Assembly: GCA_963766365.1 (NCBI GenBank)
Contig: CAVXZK010000012.1
Coordinates: forward strand, 62,001 to 126,000
Origin: JALORV01 sp963766365
GTDB lineage: Bacteria; Pseudomonadota; Gammaproteobacteria; Burkholderiales; Burkholderiaceae_F
Direction of reading: 5' to 3'
DNA length: 64,000 bases
Position numbers and translations under genes: made by a program. Of this stretch, positions 53,816 to 62,994 are shown piece after piece (position 1 is the stretch's first letter; each line of letters begins with the position of its first letter). The notes beneath the pieces are model-generated. The model had not been told where the DNA came from and made no database searches. It saw nothing but the letters and a program-made list of their open reading frames with translations.

Positions 53816-54234
53816 GTCGGGTCTTCAAAGGGCCTCCAGCCAAATGGGAGCTTGTAGAACGCACCCGTGCCGATCCAACTTGACTGAATGACCACATTCT
53901 CGAGAATTCCATCAACTGCCTTGTCCAACTCGCGCTGGGCTTGCGCGCGCCGTTTTGGCGAGTGCCGTCGCTCAACAACTTTCTTCCAGTACTGCACTGA
54001 GCGGCCTTTTCGACTGATATCGCTGAGCGTGTTAAAGGTCCCCGGCCCAAGCGCACCAAGAGCTGCGGATATTGCGACATCCGCTACGTCTATGCACTTC
54101 CAGTTGCCTTCGTGAAGCAGCAGCTGATACGTGACGTTAAAAGCTGCCCCAAAGACAGCGCCAGCGAGGCCTAACTCTCCAGTTGGATCAGTATGCGTTA
54201 AGGGCGTGGATTCCGCATATGTGTATCCTCCCAT
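53797..54234 (-). pseudogene. Orphan RHS-repeat C-terminal (toxin tip) fragment
   Basis: The frame opens with GGYTYAESTPLTHTDPTGELG, matching the end of the RHS core (TYxYxxxNPLxxTDPxG) where polymorphic toxins change from conserved shell to variable tip. The following ~125 residues are a variable domain with no motif I recognise: NVTYQLLLHEGNWKCIDVAD, then a basic central part (KKVVERRHSPKRRAQAQREL). The large RHS shell that should precede it is absent; upstream bases give only broken RHS-like scraps in other frames. It may be a silent cassette (orphan tip) for recombination or a deletion remnant. Confidence 0.6.
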
Positions 54235-54440
54235 CGAGCCGCTTGAGATAGCCCCCGAGCCAATGGGAAAGCCTTGGGCGATTAGGCCTGGCGGCAGGCT
54301 TCCTGACGCGCCGTGCCTGCAGTACCAGAGCAGAGCAGTGGCGTCCGCTCTTCAGCAACTTCTCGCGCTGCAGTTGGGCTGCTTTCAGGCGAATCAGGCG
54401 ACGACGCCCAAAGTCCGGTCATGGCCGGTACCCGGCATCG

Positions 54441-54805
54441 CTACGTGACTGGGGTCACGGTTCCCTGATGGAAAACTCATTGCCATTTGCCGTTCGATCT
54501 CCGCCACAACGAGGATCGAAGGGTATCGACGACAGGGTCGGAATGTCTACGGATCTTGTAGGTCAGGAGCGCGACGTCCGGTGCCAACGTCACCAACTAA
54601 ATGCGGAGGTCGTTTGCACCACTGGTGACTCAGCCTGAAGCACAGCGACGAGGTCGTCCCTGGTGTAGACACGTCCCGAACTGCCGAACTCGATGAACTC
54701 GTCAGCGAGAAGTTCCACAAGTTGCGTCGACTTCCTGATGTCCGGGTCAAGCAGCGACTCCTCGAGCCCTTTCAATTCCGCTTCAAGAGCCTGTTGAGGC
54801 GTCAC
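54441..54805 (-). pseudogene. DUF4440/SnoaL-like (NTF2-fold) protein, broken
   Basis: MTPQQALEAELKGLEESLLD, then LADEFIEFGSSGRVYTRDDL, is the DUF4440 N-terminal pattern. Near 54585 the frame shifts by one base to LAPDVALLTYKIRR and LRSSLWRRSNGKWQ. An in-frame TGA then replaces the residue after WQ, and VFHQGTVTPVT leads to the final stop at 54441. With both a shift and a nonsense codon it looks non-functional, or the sequence has two errors. The family is a small alpha+beta fold of mostly unknown function. Confidence 0.6.
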
Positions 54806-54896
54806 GGTACGCTCCTCGGGTCCGGTTTCGGCGAATTCTCACGGGTAACGGAATCGGCTGCAAATATCGAGGCTTCGCTGCACGCAAGTCGCCGCT

Positions 54897-56041
54897 CTAA
54901 TGGCCAGCGCGAGCAGAGTCTTCTTCGACTAGCCGTCGCACCCAGCCTTCGAACTCGGCGTCTTCGAAGTCGTAGCGCCGCGGCTCGCTTTGCACTAGCA
55001 CACCTTCCGAGACAAGTCGTCGAATCGCCGTCTGAACTGCGGGAATCGTGGCGATGCCCGCGCCCGTTGCGTCGCGCCGGCTGCCTTGCGGGCCTCTTCG
55101 GTGAACGCAGCACGGCTTTCCGTGATTGCCAGCCAGCGCACGACGGCGCGCTCCATCGGCTTCAATCCGGTCCAGAGCTGCGGATAGCCGAGCTCAGCGG
55201 CCAACTGCGTCCGCATGCGGGCCATGCCGGAAGCGAGATCATCGCCGGGATTGAGGACGAGGGTTTCGATCAGCTTGCGGAAGAAAAACGGCGAACGATC
55301 GAGGGATCCGAACAAATCGAGCGCTTCCCGCAGGGGAAGCGTGCGACGGGTGATCTGTTTGAACGCGTCGATCTGGTGCTCGACGAAACCGTCGTTCAGA
55401 CGCGGCAAGTCGATCTGACTGGCGAAGTGGAAGAACGGCGCCTCCTTGTCGGAGAACATTTGCATCAGGCCGGTTCGCGAACTTCCTGTGAAGACAGTGC
55501 TGACCCGCCGGCCGAGCTTGTCGAGCGACGTCCGCAGTCCTGCCACAAGCGGACCGTTCTCGCGGCTTGCCCGCAGCTGCTGCACCTCATCCAGCAGCAA
55601 TAGCAGCCGCTTCCTCTTCGAGAGCCGCCCGAGCAGGTCATCCAGATAAAGCAGCAAATCGGCGGGGGCCCTCTTCGGCACATCGCTCACGTCGACTTTG
55701 GCCTCACCCTTGAGCGGCCCCAGCGTGCCAGACAGCGTTACGTGCTCCACCGGACTCGTCAGCAGCGCACCGGCGCGCTCCGCGAACGATCGCTTCGACC
55801 AGCTGTCCTCGAGGGCGTAGAGCAAGGCGGCCGCGGGGGCCAAAGGTGACTGCCAGAAACTCGCATAAACGACCCGGTAGCCACTGGCTTCCGCTGCGGG
55901 CCCCAGATCGTGCAGCAGGAACTCGGTTTTGCCGCGTCGCCGTGGCGCGAACAGCACGAGTGCAGGAGCAACCCCGGTGTCAAAGAACCGAAGGTACTGC
56001 TCGGCCAGTTCGGTCCGTGGGTAATGCCACGCGTCTGTCAT
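54897..56041 (-). CDS. P-loop ATPase with C-terminal winged-helix region (one frameshift)
   Basis: Walker A is APRRRGKTEFLL (Lys near 38) and Walker B is RLLLLLDEVQQL (near 150), followed by a sensor-like TVFTGSSRTGLMQ. This is the layout of archaeal-type ATPases (COG1672-like, STAND/AAA-related). Near 55075 the frame shifts by one base. The conserved end continues as GIATIPAVQTAIRRLVSEGV and RRYDFEDAEFEGWVRRLVEE, a winged-helix-like tail typical of this family, stopping at 54897. ATG 56041 gives a natural start (MTDAWHYPRTELAEQYLRFF). Such ATPases are often mobile or stress-linked, but the role here is unknown. An iteron-like array lies 260-480 bases upstream. Confidence 0.72.
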
Positions 56042-56304
56042 GTAGCGAAGAATAGCACGACTTACCTATATAGCAATGCACTGCTATGGATTGCTACACA
56101 GAGTCCGGGCGCAGCCATTCAGGGCTCGGCGCCGATTGGTCCAGTCATTCGTGCGCGCCGAGACGATCCTAGCGTTGCTACCGCTCGATCTGCGTCAGCT
56201 ATGCGGAGAGAAACAAGGACCGCTATCGGGGCGGTTGGTAAGAGCGGTTGGATGGCAGGTCGTGGCCGAGCTCGGAAGTTCACGAGCAGTTTCGCTTGCG
56301 GGCC
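56042..56304. other. Upstream region of the ATPase gene
   Basis: Between the ATPase start and the repeat array, the bases near 56062-56085 are AT-rich (TTACCTATATAGCAATGC) and may hold the minus-strand promoter of the ATPase. I see no gene here. Confidence 0.4.
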
Positions 56305-56524
56305 GTTTACGACTCTATTGCCGTGTTTACGACTTTAATGTCCTGTTTACGACATTAATGTCTCGGAACAAACAGCTGTTCCGTGACATTAATGTCGTAA
56401 ACACTGGCCTAGCAAATGCGCCGCTTTCCAAGGCCACGTTCAACATAGTTACGCAGCCAAAGTCGTAAACGCCGGTCCGGAAAGGGGCCATCGTTCCTGT
56501 ACTTCGGACATTAAAGGCGTAAAC
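56305..56524. repeat. Iteron-like array of GTTTACGAC-TTAATGTC units with a central palindrome
   Basis: Units related to GTTTACGACATTAATGTC start at 56305 (degenerate), 56325 and 56345 in direct orientation, spaced exactly 20 bases. Inverted copies lie at 56385-56402 (perfect), 56458-56470 (partial) and 56506-56524 (with GC for GA). The 56345 and 56385 copies flank CGGAACA/TGTTCCG, giving one nested palindrome over 56345-56402. Twenty-base phasing means binding on one face of the helix. Candidates are a tyrosine-recombinase or transposon end, a replication or partition iteron, or a regulatory operator. No recombinase or Rep gene is in the window. Confidence 0.75.
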
Positions 56525-56673
56525 GCCACAGGCTGTTGAATATCGCGTCCAACTGCCCCTGATTCAGGTGAGTCATGGCGTCGCGATTTAGTGGGTCAAT
56601 TGGACGCGGTAGTCAACGGCGAAATGTCAAAGACTCCCTCACGTTCTCGCCTCAGAGTTGTTCAGACACGAGC
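56525..56673. other. Short spacer with no recognised feature
   Basis: The spacer lies between the array and the 3' end of the HEPN-like gene. No hairpin terminator or gene was seen. Confidence 0.3.
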
Positions 56674-57517
56674 TCAGGTCTGACGCGGTAGATGGCCCCC
56701 CGAGATCCACCTCCCCTGGGTCGGTTCATCTTCCACCTCGAAGAGCTCTGAAGCGATTAGCAGCGGCTTCAGAGTGGCATGACCGTAGCGCTCCTTCAGA
56801 CGTTCCCTTTCTTCGGGCGCGAGTTGTTGCCAAGAGATCTCCGGCCTTGGACAGAAAGGTCCAGCCGTCCGCTCGAGCGGATGTCAACGCAATCTGAGCA
56901 AGTAGTTGAACCAGTCGGCTTTGCTGCAGCCAGGCCAGCTCGAACTGGCGACTTCCTCCCTCGCTCATCATGTATTCGACCGTTTGCTTGCGCCCTTCGA
57001 CCAATGCGTCGAGGGCCGACTTCAGATGATCCCGGACGGGAGTCGCTTGCGCATGCTGGTTGTCGAGGTACGCAATCGCCGCTTCGGTGCTCTCATATGA
57101 CAATGGTTTCCATCTTTGAAGAAACGTATGTGCGAGATGGTTGCGCTCTTCGACCAGAGCCATGAGCACGGCTTTGTCGCGAGCCACAACGGCGGGGTCG
57201 CTTTCGATCTTGAAGCTGTACCGAAAATATGCCGCTTCGATCTCCTTATCGACGTCAAAGTCCGGGAGATCGTCGCTCAAGCATTCTTCGACGAACTGTT
57301 TCACCAGAGGCCCAAGTGACTTATTGGCTATCGACGCGGCTCGGCCAGCGATCTTGCTTTCGATCTCGTGCGCGTACCCCTGGACCCGAGTGCTCGAGAG
57401 CAAGGCTTTCAATAGCAACTCAATCTGCTGGAACAGCACGAGGTTTCGCCCAATGCGGCGCAACACCTCGTCCTTCTTCGCCCGCCACTCAGGGTCATCC
57501 GTAGGCGCCGCGCTCAT
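56674..57517 (-). CDS. HEPN-like protein with C-terminal OST-HTH/LOTUS-like segment (one frameshift)
   Basis: The helical N-terminal part starts MSAAPTDDPEWRAKKDEVLR and contains ALVEERNHLAHTFL, where R125-N-H-L-A-H130 fits the R-x4-H active-site motif of HEPN ribonucleases. Near 56835 the frame shifts by one base. The continuation reads, after ADGWTFLSKAG, as LAPEERERLKERYGHATLKP and LLIASELFEVEDE, the pattern of OST-HTH/LOTUS domains that bind RNA, stopping at 56674. The total is about 280 residues. HEPN nucleases act in abortive infection, toxin-antitoxin and RNA processing. The combination suggests RNA targeting but is my own reading; neither domain was checked by profile search. Confidence 0.55.
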
Positions 57518-58249
57518 CGCCTTCCCTCATGATGATTGGTTACGCGAAGCACGCCACTCTTGGAATCGTTCAGGCGTTCAATCATTGCCGTACCCGTTCG
57601 CGCATTCGATCTGCAACTCTAGATCACCGGATGGCAACGAGGAACAACGGGTGCGCCCAAGCGCCGAAGTCACTGAGGCGTCACAACAGACTCTGCAGAA
57701 TCAGAAGGGGCAGCGGTCCGCGCATTGGGCATCGATGTCGTTCGCTCACACGGATTCACCGAACCGCGCCTGCCACTTAACGCGCAGGTACTGAAGCGAT
57801 GTTTGACGTCGGTCATGGTTTTCGGGAGCGAACCGGCGCTACATTGCTTTCGTCGAGTCAAGTTATCCGCCGCCGAGGCGGTTTAGCGACAAGAGTCCAA
57901 AGGACGCTCGACAAGTGAACCGCCGTTGAGGCGGCCGCCGCGGATCCAGATGGAACGCGGCAAGAAACGCCGAGCGCTTCCGACGCCTTCGGGCGTTTTG
58001 TTTTGCGCCTCAAGGCCGTACTAATCGCTCAGTGCCGGGTAGGCGCCACCAGTGACGCTGGAAACGCGTCATTCGGATTGCTCTAAAGCGGCCGCTCCAA
58101 ATGCTCGAGTCCGCCGATGATGTGCCGGCCGCACCCGGCCAGTTGCTGCCATCCAACGCCTTTGCCTGATCGACCCGATAGCAGCCGTGGTGTCACTTCG
58201 CTAAGCTGACCTGGCTCGCGCATTTTTAGAGCAGCAGATAGCGACCAGC
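57518..58249. other. 730-base intergenic region
   Basis: It separates the divergent HEPN-like and nucleotidyltransferase genes. I find no coding frame with family character. A short terminator-like hairpin is listed separately at 57983. Promoters for both neighbours should lie at the two ends, but none is clear. Confidence 0.4.
57983..58004 (+). terminator. UUCG-loop hairpin with T-run
   Basis: ACGCC-TTCG-GGCGT is followed by TTTGTTTT, a stable tetraloop stem with a good T-tract. No gene that it would end is identified upstream on the plus strand; it may be left over from a lost gene. Confidence 0.5.
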
Positions 58250-58650
58250 ATGTCCGCCGGTTCGTTTATCGACAGCGTTCGCCGCTGGGCAGAGGTTCGG
58301 AATGACATCCTGGCCTTGGCTGTCGTCGGCTCGTATGCACGCGGTGAAGCTCGCGCTGACTCGGATATCGACTTGGTGCTGATCTGCTCCGATCCAACCC
58401 GTTACCTACCTGGTAGTCGGCATTCGGCAAGGTCACTGATCTCGTCACCGAAGACTGGGGACTTGTTCAGTCGGTTCGGATGTTCTATCAAGATGGTCTG
58501 GAGGTGGAATTCGGCCTAGCAGGCACTGCATGGACCGAGATTCCACCTGACCCCGGTACCGCGGCCGTCGTCCTGGGCGGCTGCTCTAACCTTCTGGACC
58601 GAGACGGCAGGCTAAGCCGCCTGCTAGCGGTCGTGGGAAAGTCTGCGTAG
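58250..58650 (+). CDS. Nucleotidyltransferase-domain protein (one frameshift)
   Basis: MSAGSFIDSVRRWAEVRNDI, then VVGSYARGEARADSDIDLVL, is the GS-x-DxD nucleotidyltransferase (pol-beta/MNT-like) active site. Near 58415 the frame shifts by one base and continues as FGKVTDLVTEDWGLVQSVRM, EVEFGLAGTAWTEIPP and LSRLLAVVGKSA to the stop at 58650, giving about 133 residues. Small proteins of this type transfer nucleotides to antibiotics, proteins or RNA; MNT partners of HEPN toxins adenylylate the toxin. A HEPN-like gene lies 730 bases away on the other strand, but the two are not in the usual operon. Confidence 0.65.
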
Positions 58651-58687
58651 CTGCCTGCCGCCACGAGCTGACCCAACGTCTTGCAGG

Positions 58688-59999
58688 ATGAGTTGCCCTG
58701 AAGCAGGCTCAGGCGCTGTGCGCGAAGTTTGCGGGTCCTGCGTCTCGCGCTGTTGGCGGAGGAGTGATGACGAAGACTGGGCTGCTGCCATCCGGGAGAT
58801 TGCCAAGGACTTTAGTCTAGGCGAGGCTACGGGCAAGGAAGGGTTGCCGCTGCTCGCGACACCGATCGACTCGAACGTCTTCAAGCCTCTGGCGCGAAGG
58901 CGTTTGCAGAGGCGAAGGCGAAGCTGAACCCACTGTATGTTGAGGACCTTCTGTCGACTTGCGTCGACAGAGTCAAGATCTGCATTGACTTGCGAGAACA
59001 GGCTCGGGAGTTGGAGGTAAGAGCACTCAATGCAGCGATGGAGATGAAGTTCCAAAGCGAGGTGTTGGTCGCGTTGAGCAGTTTTGAGCGGTTGAGCAAC
59101 GCAATGCAGCGCACCACCACTGCTGCCGCTGCTGAACTGCACTGGATTGAGCAACCAGCGCCAAAGCTGCAGCCCGTTGCATCTCCCGATGCTCGCTGGG
59201 ACGAGCTTCTGCAGTCTCGCGAAGCGCAGTTTACTGCGATGCGCACAGACTTACAGGCGCGCAAGCTTCAGTACGATGCCCCGCAAGGCGCGCTCAATTT
59301 TGTGTCGCGATTTAAGGAACTGCAGAATCTATTTCATTCTCACGCAGCCGCTGTCGCATCGAGGTCAGCAGTATGTGTCGAGGCGCTCAGAGTGATCTAT
59401 GGTATTGAGCCGAGGACCGCTCCTCGGCCGAGCGAAGAGGACATCGCGTTTCTCGACAAGCTTGCCCTCTGGGCTCAAGAGGCTTCAGACTTGCTCGATG
59501 AGCAGTTGAGCAGACGTATTGTTGGCGAGGTAGCGCTGTCGGTTGCGACGCCAGCTGTCAACGAGCAACCAACGGCGTTTTTCCTGAAGGAGCGCGGCTC
59601 ATACTCATCGGCGCTTGTGGCAGGCGACATCGGATTTACGGTTACCTCATCGCCATTTGAACAACTCGGGATGAAGGACCCAGGCTTCGTGCCATCCGGC
59701 TACAAGTGCGATATCAAACTGCATCGACCACTCCCGTTATATCAAGGGTTTGGCCAGTGCGGCTCCAACTTCCGAGGTCCGACCTTATTGACGAGGAGGT
59801 TAAGGTGGCGGCAGTAACGACTGATCTCTTCAGAGACCTCGACCCGGGCCAGGCCGTCGTCCGGGGCGTTCACAACATTGATCCGGTTGGCCCGTGGATT
59901 ATCTCGTTGCAGCCAAGGGCTCTTGACGGAGCTCCTACGAACGCTACAAACGTTCCCAACCTCATGTTGTTCCTGCGAGTCTCATATCTTCGGAGGTGA
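58688..59999 (+). CDS. Coiled-coil-rich protein of unknown function (frameshifted)
   Basis: Three frames together make about 430 residues. The first is DEDWAAAIREIAKDFSLGEA to near 58885. The second is AKAFAEAKAKLNPLYVEDLL through REQARELEVRALNAAMEMKF, a long helical stretch, then DIAFLDKLALWAQEASDLLD and GSYSSALVAGDIGFTVTSSP to near 59745. The third is DLIDEEVKVAAVTTDLFRDL to PNLMLFLRVSYLRR and the stop at 59999. GC content is lower than in the core. The first part lacks a convincing start. The helical body with a beta-rich end is vaguely like the linker and tail of large toxin subunits, but I cannot claim homology. Confidence 0.5.
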
Positions 60000-60005
60000 C
60001 TGTGC

Positions 60006-60429
60006 TTGCCAAGGCTAGGTTGGAAGGCGGGGGCAAGCGAGAGAGAGACCGCTTCGAGCAACGAGAATAGCCTCGAAGCCCGGTTTCGAACTGCGGCCAA
60101 TGAGAGTCGGGAGAGCGCTGACCGCCTCGGCACTGTTAGCGAGGTGCTCGACGCAGTGATTCTTGCGGGGACAATCGCTTCCGAAGCCAAGGACAAAAGA
60201 GTTTCTTTCGTCGGCAAAGGTCTCGTCGTGGGCGTTACTCCTCTGAAGGCCCGCGTCGACGGCGAGAAGGACGAACTAGAAAAGTCTGCCGACGAATACG
60301 ACAGGAAGGCGGACGAGATCCAGCGGAGTGAGTCACCGGAGCGCGTTCCGCCCCAGTCGTCGCTTGACCGCGGGGACAATCCATCGCTTGACCATGGACG
60401 AGAGGTCGATTTGCGCGACATCCTGGATC
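60006..60429 (+). CDS. Small protein of unknown function, 3' end disrupted
   Basis: The frame beginning near 60002-60006 gives a charged, helical sequence (ARFRTAANESRESADRLGTV; ASEAKDKRVSFVGKGLVVGV; EKDELEKSADEYDRKADEIQ), possibly a coiled-coil membrane-associated protein related to the gene just upstream. Beyond about 60425 the same frame runs antisense through a transposase remnant, so the natural end is lost. No function is recognised. Confidence 0.35.
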
Positions 60430-60587
60430 GTTCGGATTCGGGTGTTGGTGGGGTAGTTCTTTCTGCTGGTGCGCTCGGTCTTCAGCGACGAGAAGAAGCT
60501 CTTGATCGCCCGTTGTCCCCAGCAGGTCGGCCTCCTGCTCAAGGCTGCGGTCGATGCCGTGGTCGGCCGGAGCAGACGACTGCGCAA
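60430..60587 (-). mobile_element. IS3-family transposase remnant
   Basis: The minus strand encodes IKSFFSSLKTERTSRKNYPT, the conserved block around the last catalytic Glu of IS3-type transposases (ESFFSSLKxER). Upstream bases resemble the GDCWDNA block but in a shifted frame. Only about 50 codons survive, without inverted repeats or the rest of the DDE domain. It is a scar of an old insertion and explains the broken end of the preceding gene. Confidence 0.65.
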
Positions 60588-60771
60588 TCGGCGGAAACGA
60601 CCCTAAAGCCGACCTTCTGCCCGCCGCCGGCGACGGGTTGAAATAGCCCCTTCGCGTGAGCCGTTGCCGCTGCGCAGGCAGTGCACTGCGAAGGCTAGCG
60701 ACCTAGACTGCCCAACCTCGCTCCTCGAATGTGGACGCAACGAGGAACTGGGTGACACCTCGGAGGAACCA

Positions 60772-62601
60772 ATGCGAACGATCAGCATAGTTATGCGCCG
60801 GCTGTTCACCAGCCTCGCGGTTATTGCCACCGTTGCCCCAGTTGCGGGATCAGCGCTTGCAGGAGAGAACCGATACCGCCCGGTCGGCATGGACGGGGTT
60901 GGCAGCCCCACGCCGGTCAAGAAGCCGCGTTGGACACTGCAGGACTATGAGTCGCTGGCCGCCGCGAACCCAATACCAGGGAGCTTGGTGGTCCCGGGAA
61001 GAACGCGCTCGTGCTGTTCTCTCAGTGCCGTGCTCTTGCATCTGTTACGTATGGCGCGTTCGCCTCCGGCGAGAGCGACGCGATCGTGGGTGACACTCAA
61101 TTCGCGTTCGCCGCGCCGTTGCCAGGAATCTCGCAGACTTGTTACAACCCGCAGAACGAGCACAACATCGTCGTGAACCCCACCAATGGCGACAACCTGG
61201 TGATGTCGGCCAACGGTATCGGGGCATCGTCCACGCTGTGTACGTCTCGACCAACCGTGGGACGAGCTGGACCAACGCAGTTCTCCCGGGCTGGACCCGA
61301 GAGACAGCGGCGGCAAGGGAATTTTCAGCAACCTCGATTCGTGTGGCGACCCCGTGCTGGCGTACGCCCCGGACGGCAGCCGGGTCTACTACTCTGGCTT
61401 GGTCTGCAACTTCGACGGGCCGGGCAACTACCAACTGCGCAGTGGCATCGCAGTCGCGTCGTCGGCGGACGGCGGGGCGACGTGACGGAACCGACCATGG
61501 TTCACTACACGGCCACCGGCAACTTCTTCCGCGCAAGCAGTGGATGACGGTCGCCCCGGACGGGACAGTACATGTGAGCTGGACATGGTTCGAGCAGACG
61601 CCCAATGGCAAGTTTGGATCCTCACCGATCCATATCGCGCCGTCATCGAAGAACGGCGGTAAGAGCTCGGGGGCCCGACGCAGGTCAGCGATGCCGCGCA
61701 CCCCTTCAACCAAGGCTCGATGGTGGGCGTGGCACGACGCCGGCACGATCTATGTTTCGTACATCGCTTCCACGGCCAGCACCGGTTTCGAATCCCGGCG
61801 CCGTCGTCTGGCACCGCTCGACGGATGGCGGCAAGAAGTGGACCAACGTTGAAGGTCCGCGCATCTACGACGACACCAACTGCTACCCGCGCCAATTGGC
61901 AGGTACCGGACAGGGGCGACAGACGTTGACAGCACAGAACTACCGCATCCACTCTTTTCCAATGATGGCAGTCGACACGAAGACCGGACGAGTTCACGTC
62001 ACGTGGACCGATGACCGTGCACATCCAAGCTGCGGCTACGAAAAGGGCGGCAGTTTCGACCCGGAGCTTGGGAACACCCAGAACCAGGTCTTCTACATCC
62101 AGACCGATGACGGCGTGAACTTCTCGGCGCCGGTGTCGCTCACGGCCCCCTTCGACGACAACATCTACCCGGCCGTTGCCGCGCGGGACGGGAACGTCTT
62201 GGTTGGGTACTCACGCGCAAGTACGCCAAGACCGCGGGCGGCTTTGGGCTCAACGATCGGTGCTCGGTACGTTTCGACACGGTGGGCGAGGTGGGAATAT
62301 ACCGGACGGCACATTGCTGAAGGCTGTATTCGGTGCTCCTGGCCCCTTGCAAACGAACGTTTGTATCGACTACGCGGCCCGCCGATCGAGCAACGGCGGC
62401 ACGAGCTTCGGTTCCGAAGATCGACTATCGAGCGAGTCGTCGAAGCCCCTGGGTGCTGTTCACTGGTTCGTTCATCGGCGATTACACGGGAACGGCGCTC
62501 GATGCGCACGATCGGGGAATGGCCGTGTGGACCGACTACCGCGGCGAGCCGCGGGAGTTACGTCGGCGAACCAGGATGCGGTCGTTCGCGTTCTGCCTTG
62601 A
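60772..62601 (+). CDS. Secreted BNR/sialidase-like beta-propeller protein, multiply frameshifted
   Basis: ATG 60772 follows GGAGG and starts a signal peptide (MRTISIVMRRLFTSLAVIAT, cleavage near GSALA/GE). The reading then changes frame at least seven times (near 61000, 61215, 61300, 61490, 61540, 61660, 61790, 62220, 62440). Consecutive blocks make sense in order: NEHNIVVNPTNGDNLVMSAN, VYVSTNRGTSW, SGIAVASSADGGAT, RKQWMTVAPDGTVHVSWTWF, VWHRSTDGGKKWTNVEGPRI, FPMMAVDTKTGRVHVTWTDD and MAVWTDYRGEP. The S-x-D-x-G-x-x-W Asp-box motifs mark a sialidase-type propeller. The substrate cannot be told, and several propeller proteins of this type are not enzymes. The very high indel density may be decay or sequence error. 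Confidence 0.6.
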
Positions 62602-62994
62602 CTCATACGTAACTGTGCCCCTCAGCGGTGGGTCGTTCGACCCACCGCTCCTCTTGGCTAACCGCCGGAGCCGGCCAACTGCGGAAGTTCAACAGCATCG
62701 CCAGAATCGCCCGGTAGCGGACCTCCGCGCGCGAGACCGCCGGCAACGTTTCTTGACGCCTTGCCAACCGAGCCACTGTCGGTCCGCCCGGCGGCCGCGG
62801 TCTCTGCAGCGGCGGTACTTCTCGTTGGCTGCATCTTTCTCATCAAGTGGATAGGGAGATTAGGCGGCCAAGAAGCGCGTTAAGGTTGGGCCTTTCATCG
62901 CGCAGTATCGTTGGACTCCTCTCGGCCAGTGCCGGCAGTAGCGCTGGGTCCTCTGATCCCGTCAACGGCTGGCGCGATGTCGAGCCGGCAGGGT
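62602..62994. other. Intergenic region with a perfect hairpin and a possible C-terminal anchor frame
   Basis: AGCGGTGGGTCG (62624-62635) and CGACCCACCGCT (62638-62649) form a perfect 12-bp stem, a likely terminator or RNA-stabilising end for the preceding gene, though the T-run is poor. Further on, a short plus-strand frame ending at 62882 reads AAVSAAAVLLVGCIFLIKWI, one membrane helix with a basic tail. It could be the lost C-terminal anchor of a neighbouring protein, but has no start of its own. Confidence 0.35.

Noticed and set aside
56305..56524. CRISPR array
   Set aside because: Units are in both orientations with 2-base spacers and no cas genes are nearby; it is an iteron/palindrome array.
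58688..59999. Homology of the coiled-coil gene to Tc toxin A subunits
   Set aside because: The helical body and the final LRVSYLRR are only vaguely similar; no TcA-specific block was found.
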